From: Euglena gracilis
Lineage: Eukaryota; Euglenida; Euglenophyceae; Euglenales
Assembly (NCBI GenBank): GCA_039621445.1
Contig: CP154954.1
Span: forward strand, 38,053,703-38,117,702
DNA: 64,000 bases
Direction: 5' to 3'
Shown here: positions 42,103-54,235 of the stretch, one piece after another
How positions within the stretch are numbered: position 1 is the stretch's first letter
Layout: each line of letters starts with the position of its first letter
Notes under the pieces: model-generated
Databases searched by the model: none
Told to the model about the DNA's origin: nothing
Seen by the model: only the letters and a program-made list of their open reading frames with translations
Made by a program: the position numbers and the translations under genes

Positions 42103-45100
42103 TCATGGGCTATCCCATGATGCACCACAGCTGGAAACACAAAAGTGTCTATATGTCAAAGGTTGGTGAAAACTTTGAGCGGGGTCACCAAAAAATCCTT
42201 GCACACTGACCAGAAAGGATACTGGGCAGGGGATGACTAGGGTCGCGACTCCTGTCACCTCCTTTCTAGTACCATCTGTAGTCCGTATCCTTGGATTTTT
42301 GGTTTCTTCGCTCAAAAACCGAACCGGTGGCCATATCAGCCATTGACTTTCTTGACGCATATACGTCTCTGAATTTATGAGCGCTAAAGCAGGGATGATC
42401 CCTTTGGTTACATGGGGTATCATCCCCTCCCGAAGCCGGGTGATAATCCTCGATGGAGGTTGCTCTTTGACATACCGTGTGCCTTTTGGCTGAAGTACGA
42501 TCTTTTGAACTGCGAGTCATATCGCGATGGCTATGGCTTGGGTGGGGAGGAGTCGCATAGCGACATTTGGGTGAGGGGTGGTTGGTGGATCCGCACAGTG
42601 AACATGTGGATCGTGATCGATATTTTGAATTTTGCGAATGCGCATTTTGTGAAAAACGAGAACTGCATAATGAGGTTGATCCTCTTGGGTTAGTGTTGCG
42701 CTTTCGCGCTGCGGGATTTGGACAATGGCAAGATATATTTGTCCGAAAATTCTTCTGAAGAGCACGAATTGCGCAATTTGGATTCCGCTATAGCGGTATG
42801 TGATAAGCGTGACACTTTTTTCACAGAACTAACTTGTATAGCGGGTATTTCTGCTGTGGGGTGGCTCGTATAAGCCGACTGGATTTGTCCCAGAAGCTGT
42901 GATAGCTTCAGTTGTTTGGAAACATAGTTCCATCGCTCATCGAGCGTCAAAATATGTCCTGCGAGTTCCTCTCGGTGAATTTCTTTTATGAGTTTGGGTA
43001 TAAAGTGCAGTAATACTGCGTCAAATTGCTCTTTCATTTGGGTTTCGCCTAACTCGTCTACTTCGGCTGCCAAACAGAGCCATTTTGAGTACCATAGGTC
43101 TATCGACCTCCATTTTCGGTCATGGGGGGCATATTGCCGCCATTTTTTCTCGAGAGTGATTCTGGAAACCAAACTGGAACATGAAGAAGCATATTGCTCA
43201 ACCAAATCCTGAAAAGTAATACGCCAGCGAATGACCAATTGTCTGGCGCGTTCCTTTTCGTCTTTTGGTAGACAATCTATGAATTCCATTTTGATCACCT
43301 CCGGGTTTTCGTCCTGGGTTGGTCCCTTCAAATCCCAGTAGTACTCCCAATCACGGAAAAACTGTTTCCATGTTGTTGGGTCACCATCCCATTGGGGCTT
43401 CACCTTTTTCGCGATAGCGATGATTCCTTTGATATCTTTCTGAGACTCCCATGGCCCTTCGGTGGTATTCAAGGAGGTTGGGCCTGGGCGCAAAACCGCA
43501 CCATGCGCGGGTACCTCGGTGGTTGCACCAAGTGTACTTTTGGGTGTATTTTGCGAATGCGCATTCAATATTCCACTTGGTGTACCATAGGTACCTTGCA
43601 ATCTTGGTGAATCGCGAATGCGCGAATGGTGATGCTGATGCACCTCAGGATCAATACCATGTGCGGGAGGCGGGAGTGCGCCTCATACCGCGACAAAGTT
43701 AATATTCCCAAATTTTTCGATTTCTTTGAGGGTTTCGCTTGGCTTTCTCTTAAAAACCAACCCCGTCATCCATTGTGACTGGTACCGCTGGGGGAGGGAC
43801 CACTGCATGAGCAGAATCGTAATTTTGTAGCAATGTGCCAATAGGCTCTGCCACAGGTGCGCTGTTAGCGCTTTTGGAGCTGGAATCTGCGGCAAGTGTG
43901 CCTACAACACCCATATCGGGTTTTTGTTGTAATAAAAGCAATTGTGCGTGTACTTGATTGATCCAAAGTTTCTGTAAAGACACTAAAATTTTTCTCCAAA
44001 TCATCGAGAATTTTCAGATGATCGGTGATTGCACCAATATCTTCCTGCAAACGCTTAATACGCCTGCGGTGTTTGGACATATCGTCCAGAAGAGGGATTT
44101 TGTCAGAAAAAGACCGGAAATCTTGCGAAATTTTTCCAAAACCACTTTCCAATTCCCGTAGTCGCACAGCTAGAGTGTGCACCGCTTCGGAAATAGGCTC
44201 CAGTTGTGGAGGTGGTTTGGAAGGAGGGGTATTTTGCGGATTCAGCACATTTTCAGCCATTGGCTGTTCCAAAACACCGAAACTTGCGCGGATAGCGCTG
44301 AGAAATCTTTTTGCAAGTTTTTGACTTGCTGATTCACTGTTTCCTCGGTCCGTATCGGACCGTCACAAAATTGTTCCCTGACTTGTCCATTTTCATCACG
44401 CATATCTGCAGAAAATCGCTGAACCTCTAAATTATGTGAACATGGTACCGCATTGCGGTTCTGCAACTCCTCTATTGTGGTTTTGATTTCAACAAAATTG
44501 TTCTGCCACCTTTGGTGGTAAGCATCCTGCCTGCTTGCCATATTCGCGATATGGGCGTAAAAACTTGTTCTATCAGCAGAATTTTCACCACACCTACACG
44601 ACTTTCGCTCTAATTGGGAAAGTCTTTCCTCTAATTGCTGCACATAAGTGCTGGAAGCGAAACCTTCACCAGGTTGGGTGTGCATATGGTGAAAAATTTG
44701 CCGATTCACGGCTCATTTGCATAACGTGCTGATGCGCTTCTTGGAATGCAGCAGCTGGAGTATCGAACTGCTTCAAGGTAACAAAAGCTCCCATATCAGG
44801 ATTTTTGTGCTCAAAAAGTGCCGTTATTGGCTCCAGTTGATCACACAAAGCCTGCAAACTATGTTGCAAGTGGGAAAAATTCGCATCATTGCGGGATTGT
44901 ATTTCAAACACTGTCTCACTCACTTTTAGGATTCTTTGTGGCAATTGTGCCTGCAAAAGTGTCTCAAAACGTTGGCGCAAGTTTGCCAAATCCACACAAG
45001 GCAATGCAAGAAAAGAACCCGTATCGGGTGGTGCTTCCAGTTGTCCTGTAGGACTTGGATCTGTGAGCGCATGGGGAGGTTGGATAAAACATGGTGTTTC

Positions 45101-45628
45101 TAACCCACCCTCAACAAAAAGTTGATGTGGCGCAACCGCCTCAGAATCAAATGTGCCTATCGGCATTGGTGCGAGATCTCGCTGGGGGGGAAAACTGTCA
45201 GCCGATCGGCTTTCCAACAAGAGAGATTGTGCCCGTCGGGCTATTGGTTGCTCGATAGAGCTGGGAACGGTGAGGGAATGCTCTATAGAGCTGGGGGTTG
45301 GAGGTAAGTTGCTCGATAGAGCTGGCCACTGTGGGGGATGCTCGATAGAGCTGGACACCTTTAGGTGTGGCACCCATTGCGTGGGGGGTTGCTCGATAGA
45401 GCTGTGGGGGGAATGCTCGATAGAGCTGGAAAACGGGGTGGGGGAATGCTCGATAGAGCTGGAAACCACTGGGGTGGGGGGATGCTCAATAGAGCTGGGA
45501 GTTGCCCCATATAGGGCCACACACCTGGGTTGGAGCATATACTCCTGTGACAAATCTTCATCAAACTTTCTCAAAGAACTAATCAATTCTTGATAATCAA
45601 TGACTGGGTTGGTGCTTGAGCTCTGCAT
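42103..45628 (-). pseudogene. Gag-protease of element X, many frameshifts
   Basis: Minus strand. From ATG near 45628: Ser/Pro region with SSSIEHPPTP repeats, then predicted coiled coil in successive frames (45628-44666, 44709-44242, 44272-43865, 44004-43750), then a retrotransposon-gag core at 43643-42690 (WDGDPTTWKQFFRDWEYYW, then a long helical part), a CCHC zinc knuckle CSLCGSTNHPSPKC at 42604-42563 in a shifted frame, and a protease-like block (IIPALALINSE...TTDGTRKEVTGVA, 42400-42250) in which the catalytic Asp-Ser/Thr-Gly is Asn-Ser-Glu. At least five frame breaks. It would have built the virus-like particle and processed the polyprotein. Confidence 0.78.
45245..45500 (-). repeat. Coding minisatellite TGCTCGATAGAGCTGG
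   Basis: Eight to nine units, 20-40 bp apart, encoding SSIEH(S/P)P peptides in X gag. Spacing is irregular but mostly keeps frame. Confidence 0.85.
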
Positions 45629-45876
45629 AGTTTTATTTGCATAAACAGAAACAGACACAAGCAAACCCCAAAAGGTAAGCAAAGGAACAAACTCAGAAGG
45701 ATGTGGCAGCGTATACTGCCCAGAGCCTCCTGAAGCTTGTACCTGTGCTTGGAAGTTGGCTCCAAACAGCTCGTGGATGCTTTGTAGCCTATAGGCTCAG
45801 CAACACTCACTGTTTGAAGTCACCTGTTAAGATGAGGGGGAGAAGGGGGGAGAAGGGGCGTAGGAAAGAAACCAAA

Positions 45877-45960
45877 TCTGCTACCAAGTGTACGCCTTGG
45901 TAGTCTTTCTCTTTGTGAAGTATGTGTAGGTTCGTAACCTACTCTGCTACCAAGTGTACG
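45877..45960 (-). repeat. Duplicated PBS/LTR junction
   Basis: TCTGCTACCAAGTGTACG occurs at 45877 and 45943 (66 bp apart). The outer one is the true LTR/PBS junction; the inner one repeats PBS plus the first LTR bases. Confidence 0.8.
45941..45952 (-). other. Primer-binding site of X
   Basis: Minus-strand TGGTAGCAGAGT, two bases from the LTR edge at 45955; matches the initiator tRNA-Met 3' end. Confidence 0.82.
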
Positions 45961-46374
45961 TCCCCTGACTCTATTCCCACTGCCTGTCGGCCTACTTACA
46001 CCCTCCCGTGGGAACAGAACCAGGAGAGTAACAAAAAAGAAAGTCTTTCACTTAACTATTAGTTTTTATTGCCTTTGGGCTTTATGCAGAGCACAAGGCA
46101 AACCAGGTGTGATTTTGGAACTTCAGTTCCAGTAGTGTTCTCCTATCGGAGTTCAAACCTTCAAATCTTTGATTTGCCCTTTTGGGCTGATGAAACACAA
46201 AGCAAAACAATAATACCACCTGTGAAAAGAGAAGGCAGATCCGAGCTAGGATAGGCTATTCCTAATTCTGCAATTTGTATTGCAGAACATGGAATAGTAC
46301 TATCTGGCATGACATTGTGCATTTTGCAGTTTGCTGCTATGCACAGTGCCATGTTCATGCTGCCTGGTACACAT
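45955..46374 (-). repeat. 5' LTR of X, truncated
   Basis: Nearly identical to 32288-32706. The outer ~450 bp of the LTR are absent; unrelated LINE 3 sequence starts at 46375. Confidence 0.88.
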
Positions 46375-46645
46375 AAACCCAACGGGCGTCATGTTTGACG
46401 AAAAATGCCGGGAGCCGAGGTCTGGTCCGCCCAATTCCCCGGAAAATGCTCCACTGCAGGAAACCTCTTTCAGCAGCTGGAAGAAAAAATTCCTGCATCA
46501 GCGGCAGGAGCGACGGCAGCAGGGGGGCACGCTGGTCCACGAGCGGGCGGCACGTAAATTGACCAAAGTCGTGGACCAATGGCAACAGATGGGACGAAAT
46601 CGTGACATCCCGGCCAAGGGCCCTTGGGGGCTGCTTTTTTCTGGT

Positions 46646-46669
46646 GACATCAACCCCCTGCCTGGACCA
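46646..46669 (+). other. Degenerate 2A-like motif 1 of LINE 3
   Basis: GDINPLPGP: Glu and the Asn of NPGP are both changed (core PLPGP); probably inactive. Confidence 0.55.
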
Positions 46670-46990
46670 ACGGCGGGCCCGTGTGGTGAATGTGATCTCC
46701 TGCATGTCTTGGTGGAACAACAAGTACAAGAGATGTTCAAAATACGGGCGGATGAGGAGCCTGCAAAAGGACCAGACGGGACGTCACCTCTCTTTCAGGA
46801 AAGAGAAGCCTTCTGGGTACAGTGCACCCTGTGTGGGTGGTCAAGGCAAACAATAAATTCTGGGTGGTGCTTGTCCCACGTACAGCATTGTGCAGAATTA
46901 CAAAACATTCTTTGCGGCCCGAGAAACACATTGCTGCAGGTGCCAGAAGAACACCTAGCCACAGGCAGGGAAGGTGTGGCTTTCAGCGGT

Positions 46991-47014
46991 GATGTCCCCC
47001 TGAACCCGGGCCCC
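46991..47014 (+). other. 2A-like motif 2 of LINE 3
   Basis: SGDVPLNPGP: NPGP core intact, Glu replaced by Pro; activity doubtful. Confidence 0.6.
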
Positions 47015-47095
47015 AGGAAGGAATCTGAAGCTCACAAAAGAAAAGCACATGGCCATGGGAAAACTGGGCGGGAAGAAGCTGTTCTGACCCATGGT

Positions 47096-47119
47096 GATGT
47101 GGAGCAGAATCCGGGGCCT
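47096..47119 (+). other. Consensus 2A motif 3 of LINE 3
   Basis: VLTHGDVEQNPGP fits DVExNPGP exactly; it lies just before the RT-RLE protein as in LINE 2. Confidence 0.82.
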
Positions 47120-49904
47120 ATGGAAGGCAGCATGGAGGTGGACTTGGGGGGGTGTCACACCTTACAAGGACCGTGTCCCAAAGGTTTGCGCCATGCATGG
47201 GATGACATAGCACATGACCGAAGGACCACGTTGACATTGATCCCCAGAGGAGCGCTGGGGGAAGTGGCACGAACCCTGACCCTCTTGTTCAGACGATTAC
47301 GACAAGAAGGCTCTTGGGAGGCCTTTCACTCTTTGTGGTGTTTTCCAAAGGCAGTCCTGGCAAGCACTGGTCAGGGTGGACGATCCCACTGGGCCAGAAT
47401 TGGGCGGCTGCTGTGTACCAGAGCCAAGGCGTACCTGGAAAAAGACGTCCATGAATGCTGGGAGTCGTCCAGGCCGTCGGAAGCGAATTTCGGATCCAGC
47501 GTCAAAACCCGATCAGCAAAAAACTAAAGAGGAGGAAATCCAACAAGAAGCCTTTCTCAACAGAATGCAGAAACTGGTGGAAAGAGGGGCAACGGCAAAG
47601 GCGCGTCAGGCAATGTTGTCAGACGGAGTCCAAGATGCAAATGATGCAAAAATTCGTGAGCGTTTACGTCTGCTTCACCCATCAGAAGATCCGCCCGGGA
47701 AAGGGCCCCCCGATGGAAGAGTGCGCCTGCCAGTCCCTGAGGGACAAGAAGGAGACGCCCACATGAAAAAGGCCGTGAGACGGGCCATCCTGTCCTTCAA
47801 AAACGAAACAGCAGGAGGACCGAGCGGGCTGACCATCTCAAAACATTGATATACGCACAGGCTGCGGGCTGTGGTGATGATTTACTGGAAGAAATCTCCG
47901 CCTTTGTCTTCTCGGCAATCCAACAAGGACTGCCTTTGGAAATGGGGTCCATCTTGGCAGGAGCACGACTGACGCCGTTGAGAAAGAAGAAACCACAAAC
48001 AGATGCTGCCGGTAATGTGATGCTGCATACGGACAACGATTTGCAACACGAAGGAACCAGGCCAATTGCGGCAGGAGAAGTTTTAAGACGGTTGCTTGCC
48101 AAAGTTCTGTTAAAAGAAGCCACTGTACGAAACACTCTGATTGACGGGCTGCCTGGGCAAGTCGGTGTAGGCCATTCTGACGCTTGTGCTCTCACCAGTA
48201 TTGCACTGCAACAAATTGTTCAAGGACTGCAAAAGGCAGGGAAAACAGAATGGGCTGTTCTGCAGCTGGATTTTGCAAACGCCTTCAATCAATTGAAACG
48301 GGAACCCATGTTACATCAAGTGCGACAGCAGGTACCACACATGACAGCTTGGACTGAATCATGCCATGGTTCACATTCCCCTTTGTATTGTGGAAACACA
48401 AGCCTGAGGTCCAAAACGGGAGTTCAACAAGGGGACCCTTGTGGCCCGGCTCTTCTCTGCATTGCGGTGCAACCTTTGGTCAACAAAATTGCAGAAATGG
48501 TGCCATGGCAGTGCTGGTACCTGGACGACTGCCATCTAATTGGATCCATGGAACAGCTGGATCGTGTGGTGCGCATGCTTTTGGCAGACGGTCCTGCGAT
48601 TGGGGTCAGTCTGAACATGGACAAATGTCGGCTGTGGGGCCCAGCCGTCAATGATGCCTTTCGCAGATTGCCACAGGGAAGCAGTGTGTTGCAACGAATA
48701 CCGGCAACATCCTTTGTGGAGGGATCTGGAATCAAAGCCCTGGGGATACCTGTGACGTACCCGGGAGATGACACGTTTGCGCGATCCATTTGGCAGGACA
48801 GATTGAAAGCTTGTGAAAAATTGTGCTACTTGCTGCAGTTCATTCCTTCCGGCCACATTCGTTTCCACCTGTTGCGCCATTGCATTCCCAGCTGCAAAGT
48901 AAATGATCTTCTACGAGGAACACCGCTTGAACTCTTCTGAAGATATGGTACGGCTCTTCTCTGCCCTGGTCCGTGACAGTTTGAGCAATATTGCACGAAG
49001 ACAGCTCACTGAAGCTCGATGGGAGCAATCCACCATCCCCATTCGACTGGGAGGCCTGGGCCTGCACGATGCAATAAAGACCAGGCCAGTGGCCAGATGG
49101 GCTGCTATTTTGGATTTCTGCAAAAGAGCAGAACACAGTGTCTCTTTCCCGAAAGAACTTGAGCTATTACCATCAGACTTCGTTCTTACAGGTCGCACAG
49201 TCGAACAAATCACGGGGGAGAGTCATTTGACAACTTTGATACTACAGGACTCCAATCGGATTCCTCACCTGGGGAAAGTGGAAAGTTCCCAGAAATTCTG
49301 GAACGACAAGCTCTCTGAGAAACGAGGAGCTGACTTGGTAACGCATTCCACCGGGGCTGACAAGGTGCGTATTTTGAGCCAACAGAAACCTCATGCATTG
49401 GCGTGGGTGGCAGCAAACCCTTGTGCAGCAAAAAAGACATTGATGCCCCCAGGTGAATTCCGAGCAGTTCTACGATGGACTCTGGGATGACTGTTGTGGC
49501 TCTACACAAAGGTTTGGAGGCAAAGTGTCCACGATGTGAGACAGTGATGGGTGATCAAGGGAATCACCTGGTTTGTTGCACAAAAAAACAATTTGGCACG
49601 GCGACATGCAGGAATTCAAAACTTCATCCTGCAGATGGCACAGGCGGCAGGCTATACTGCTCGGCGTGAAGAGGGCACTGGAGATGGAAGACGACCTGGG
49701 GAGGTTTTCATCACTAGGTTCGATGCAAACGGCCCGGCTGCAATAGATGTCTCAGTGCGGCATCCACTGGCGCCGTCCCACCCAGTGACTGATCAAAGTT
49801 GGGAACGCTGGCATGAAAGACAGGAGAAAGAAAAAGTGACAAAGTACAAAGATGTATGCAGCAGGCTGGGATGGTCACTTGTGCCCCTGGTCCTGGATTA
49901 TTTT

Positions 49905-52815
49905 GGTGGCATTGGTGATGAAGGCAGAATCTTTTTGGGGACCTGCATCCGAGCCATCCTGGGTCAGAAGGAGCCCTGGGAAAGAAGATCCTGCGAAGCA
50001 GAGTGCTGGCAAGGACAAAGCATTGTGTTGGCCCGAGAAGTGGGTCGACAACTGTCGTGGGCTGAATGCCTCGGATCTGAAGATATGCAAAGTCCTGTTC
50101 TGGCGCATCAACCTTATAATCTGGACTAAAGCACAACCTGCAGGAGGACACAAAGAATGTTTCCCGCAGGCTGCTGAAAATCAAAGGCTACTGCTGAGAC
50201 CGTCCCATCACAATGATGAACAGCAGTATAGTATGTAAGCAACATACCACAATTTGGGACAGCAGACAGAACCGACAAAGATCGGAAATGCATATGACGC
50301 ACAAAAAAACGGTCTGAGAATACTTCCTCAGCTCCTCCAGTCCCCCCATCGCCGGCCCATCACCCTTGCTCTATGTACTTTGCACTTTGCGGTCCACTGG
50401 CCACCCAGGACCTCTTCCAGCCATGACCAACAACATCGGGAAAACAAGGCTTAGGACACAAAGAGCTCTGTCACAACAAACAGCTTGCACTTGCATTGCA
50501 CACGATTCTCATCGTATCCCAGAAACGATGAGTCACAAAAGCCTGGTCTGAAAACACTTCATCTTCACGCAAGAAGACAAAACAGGATTTGGCCCACCAT
50601 GCTGGCCCATCCTGGCACCATGTAATCTGAGGCACCACCAATCACCCGCGTTAGTTATGACCACAAAGATCGGAAATATGGCACATGAGACACAAAAAAG
50701 ATCGACAACGGCCCTCTTACCCTGTGACACGGCTTTGTACATTACGCATATATATTGAACCCGTAACTCCACGTGGTGGCATTGGAGATGAAGACAGAAT
50801 CTTTTTGGGGACCTGCATCCGAGCCATGTTGCGGCAGAAGGAGCCCTGGGAAAGAAGATCCTGCGAAGCAGAGTGCTGGCAAGGACTAAGCATTGTGTTG
50901 GCCCGAGAAGTGGGTCGACAACTGTCGTGGGCTCAATGCCTGGGATCTGAAGATATGCAAAGTCCTGTTCTGGCGCATCAACCTTATAATCTGGACTGAA
51001 GCACAACCTGCAGGAGGACACAAAGAATGTTTCCCGCAGGCTGCTGAAAATCAAAGGCTACTGCTGAGACCGTCCCATCACAATGATGAACAGCAGTATA
51101 GTATGTAAGCAACATACCACAATTTGGGACAGCAGCCAGAACCGACAAAGATCGGAAATCCAGCATATGACGCACAAAAAACCGGTCTGAGAATACTTCC
51201 TCAGCTCCTCCAGTCCCCCCATCGCCGGCCCATCACCCTTGCTCTATGTACTTTGCACTTTGCGGTCCACTGGCCACCCAGGACCTCTTCCAGCCATGAC
51301 CAACAACATTGGGAAAACAAGGCTTGGGACACAAAGAGATCTGTCACAACAAACAGCTTCCATTTGCATTGCACACGATTCTCATCGTATCCCAGAAACG
51401 ATGAGTCACAAAAGCCTGGTCTGAAAACACTTCATCTTCACGCAAGAAGACAAAACAGGATTTGGAGCACCATGCTGGCCCATCCTGGCACCATGAAATT
51501 TGAGGCACCACCAATCACCCGCGTTAGTTATGACCACAAAGATCGGAAATATGGCACATGAGACACAAAAAAGATCGACAACGGCCCTCTTACCCTGTGA
51601 CACGGCTTTGTACATTACGCATATATATTGAACCCGTAACTCCACGTGGTGGCATTGGAGATGAAGGCAGAATCTTTTTGGGGACCTGCATCCGAGCCAT
51701 CCTGGGGCAGAAGGAGCCCTGGGAAAGAAGATCCTGCGAAGCAGAGTAGGTCTAAGCATTGTGATGAATGTCCGAGGTCCCCTTAACCACAGACCAGACT
51801 TCTGCGCCCCATTCCTTTACTTGACATCCCTTTCACTGAAATCTCTTTCCCAAAATCCCACTTCCAGCAGCAATGACCAAACTTGAAATAAACTTGCGCC
51901 GCAGACAAAATCAAACAAATACACTCTCAGGAAAGTAATCCCAGACAATAGAGTGAACAGTGTATGTTGACAGCTACCTACAGACAGCGCCATCATTTTT
52001 TCTGTGAATCACGATCTGCCTGTTTGAATTAGGCTTCAGCCTGTGATTTCATGGTGACCATAAAAATGCACCTGGACCACTCACATGTTGGCCCGAGAAG
52101 TGGGTCGACAACTGTCGTGGGCTCAATGCCTGGGATCTGAAGATATGCAAAGTCCTGTTCTGGCGCATCAACCTTATAATCTGGACTAAAGCACAACCTG
52201 CAGGAGGACACAAAGAATGTTTCCCGCAGGCTGCTGAAAATCAAAGGCTAATGCTGAGACCGTCCCATCACAATGATGAACAGCAGTATAGTATGTAAGC
52301 AACATACCACAATTTGGGACAGCAGCCAGAACCGACAAAGATCGGAAATCCAGCATATGACGCACAAAAAACCGGTCTGAGAATGCTTCCTCAGCTCCTC
52401 CAGTCCCCCCATCGCCGGCCCATCACCCTTGCTCTATGTACTTTGCACTTTGCGGTCCACTGGCCACCCAGGACTCTTCCAGCCATGACCAACAACATCC
52501 GGAAAACAAGGCTTGGGACACAAAGAGCTCTGTCACAACAAACAGCTTGCATTTGCATTGCACACGATTCTCATCGTATCCCAGAAACGATGAGTCACAA
52601 AAGCCTGGTCTGAAAACACTTCATCTTCACGCAAGAAGACAAAACATGATTTGGCCCACCATGCTGGCCCATCCTGGCACCATGTAATTTGAGGCACCAC
52701 CAATCACCCGCGTTAGTTATGACCGACAAAGATCGAAAATATGACACATGAGGCACAAAAAAGATCGACAACGGCCCTCTTACCCGGTAAGCCGGTGACA
52801 CCGCTATGTACATTA

Positions 52816-52818
<3 letters not shown>
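49905..52818 (+). repeat. Tandem array of LINE 3 3' ends
   Basis: Units begin GGTGGCATTGG at 49905, 50775 and 51648 (870 and 873 bp). Each holds the last ~75 codons of the RLE domain, the stop and the 3' UTR up to CATATATATTGAACCCG. Units 1 and 2 are nearly identical; unit 3 carries an insertion (51763-52086) and lost part of its coding end. Confidence 0.92.
51763..52086. other. ~324-bp insertion in unit 3 of the array
   Basis: Sequence absent from units 1 and 2, between GCATTGTG and TTGGCCCGAGAAG. It has no ORF of note; ends GTCCGAGGTCC / GGACCACTCAC are weakly inverted. Origin unknown. Confidence 0.7.
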
Positions 52819-52855
<37 letters not shown>

Positions 52856-52868
52856 TATATATATATAT

Positions 52869-52913
<45 letters not shown>

Positions 52914-52952
52914 ATATATATATATATATCTATATATATATATATCTATATA

Positions 52953-53001
<49 letters not shown>

Positions 53002-53072
53002 TTCTCTCTCTCTCTATCTCTCTATATCTCTCTCTCTCTCTATCTCTCTCTCTCTCTCCTCTCTCTCTCTCT

Positions 53073-53118
<46 letters not shown>

Positions 53119-53146
53119 CCTCTCTTTCTCTCTCCCTCTCCCCCTC

Positions 53147-53212
<66 letters not shown>

Positions 53213-53316
53213 CTCTCCTCTATCTCCTCTCTCCCTCTCTCTCCCTCTCTCTCCCTCTCTCCCTCCCTCTCTCTCATATATATATATGTATATATATCTC
53301 TATACATATATATATT
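52819..53316. repeat. (TA)n(TC)n microsatellite
   Basis: About 150 bp of TA, then about 300 bp of TC with CCCTC variants, then TA again. It begins exactly where the LINE 3 3' UTR has CATATATATTG. Frames translating to YIYIY or SLSLS are not genes. Confidence 0.97.
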
Positions 53317-53418
53317 GGAACACTGTTGATTGCCCAAGAGCTAGAGTGTCTAAAAAAAAATATTAAATTACAATTAAAATAAAAAATTAAATTAATTATC
53401 ATAACCGCCTGCGGACCT

Positions 53419-53473
53419 TCAACTCCAGTAGGCTGTGCCACTGGTCGGTGGATTCGGTTCGCCCCACCACCGT
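53419..53473 (+). repeat. Dispersed ~54-bp element, copy 3 of 3
   Basis: TCAACTCCAGTAGGCTGTGC through CGGTTCGCCCCACCACCG; see 3744 and 30057. Confidence 0.75.
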
Positions 53474-53504
53474 TCTCGCTTTCTGGTCCTCTTAATTCTA
53501 GCAA

Positions 53505-54235
53505 AAAAAAGGCCTGAAAACGCCCCCTCAACACCACCACTGGCCTGAAAAGGCCCTGGGCCTGAAAAGGCCCCATCTGCTACAGGGCCTGACAAGGCCC
53601 GTCCAGCCAGTGGGCCTGAAAAGCCCCCCCCCGCCTTTGGGCCTTCAAAGGCACCTCCATTTGGGCCTGCAAAGGCCCCTCATCTTGGGCTTCCAAAGGC
53701 CCCCCCTTTGGGCCTGCAAAGGCCCCCCATCTGCCAACCATTAAGTGCTACTTTCAGCTCCAAGGTCTTATTTTCTGTGTTCTGCATTGCATCCCAAACC
53801 TTTGATCAATTGAAGTGGCAAACCCCCAGTTTTCACAGCACATGTTACACCAAAAGCTGTGACACATTTTGCAGCAGTTTTGACTTGACATTGAAAAACA
53901 TTTTGCCACCCCAACCCCTCAGTGACACTTTTTGCAGCAGTTTTGACTGTACATTAAAAAACATTTTGCCACCCCAAGCCCTTAGTAACAACGTTTTACC
54001 CCAGTGTCCTGCAAAGTCACTGGGCCTGCAAAGGCCCCCCTGTGACACCATTTCGGTCTGTTGCATTTTGCCCCAGTGGCCTGCAAAGGCCCTAGGCCTG
54101 CAAAGGCCCCCCTCCAACACCATTTTGCTCCAGTGGCCTGCAAAGGCCCTGGGCCTGCAAGCAGCATTTTGTCCCAGTGGCCTGCAAAGGCCATGGGCCT
54201 GCAGGCCCCGCCTTGACACCATTTTTGCTCTCAGC
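53505..54235 (+). repeat. GGCCTGCAAAGGCCC palindromic repeats
   Basis: More than ten copies of GGCCTGAAAAGGCCC / GGCCTGCAAAGGCCC at irregular spacing, plus two ACATTTTGCCACCCC units (53890-53985). Equivalent to the LINE 1 5' UTR array. Confidence 0.85.

Larger units (their letters stand above)
32288..46374 (-). mobile_element. LTR element X: gag-protease only, with nested LINE 2
   Basis: Near-identical LTR segments at 45955-46374 (5', truncated) and 32288-33154 (3'), PBS at 45941-45952, degraded gag-protease at 42.1-45.6 kb, and no pol: apart from LINE 2 only about 3.6 kb of non-coding sequence lies between protease and 3' LTR. LTR similarity shows X is a younger member of the chromovirus family. 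It is a pol-deleted or non-autonomous derivative. The outer part of its 5' LTR is missing where LINE 3 begins. Confidence 0.75.
46391..50129 (+). pseudogene. LINE 3 polyprotein: three 2A-like motifs, zinc finger, RT, RLE
   Basis: Start at ATG 46391. The first frame (to 47527) carries 2A-like motifs at 46646, 46991 and 47096 and between them a Cys/His finger (CTLC...CLSHVQHC, 46823-46891), then the pre-RT block (LTLIPRGALGEV). Further frames: 47523-47849 (ARQAMLSDGVQD), 47846-48940 with RT (RPIAAGEVLRRLLAK, LQLDFANAFN, VQQGDPCGPALL, YLDD 48518-48529), 48903-49490 (thumb), 49475-49669 (KCPRCE.VMGDQGNHLVCC), 49551-50129 (RLE: RRPGEVFITRFDANGPAAID, then KYKDVCSRLGWSLVPLVLDY). Four or five frameshifts, otherwise full length. 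Relative to LINEs 1 and 2 it is a separate family. Confidence 0.88.

Noticed and set aside
52741-53382. ORFs of 186-213 codons rich in Ile/Tyr and Ser/Leu
   Set aside because: Pure translation of the TA/TC microsatellite.
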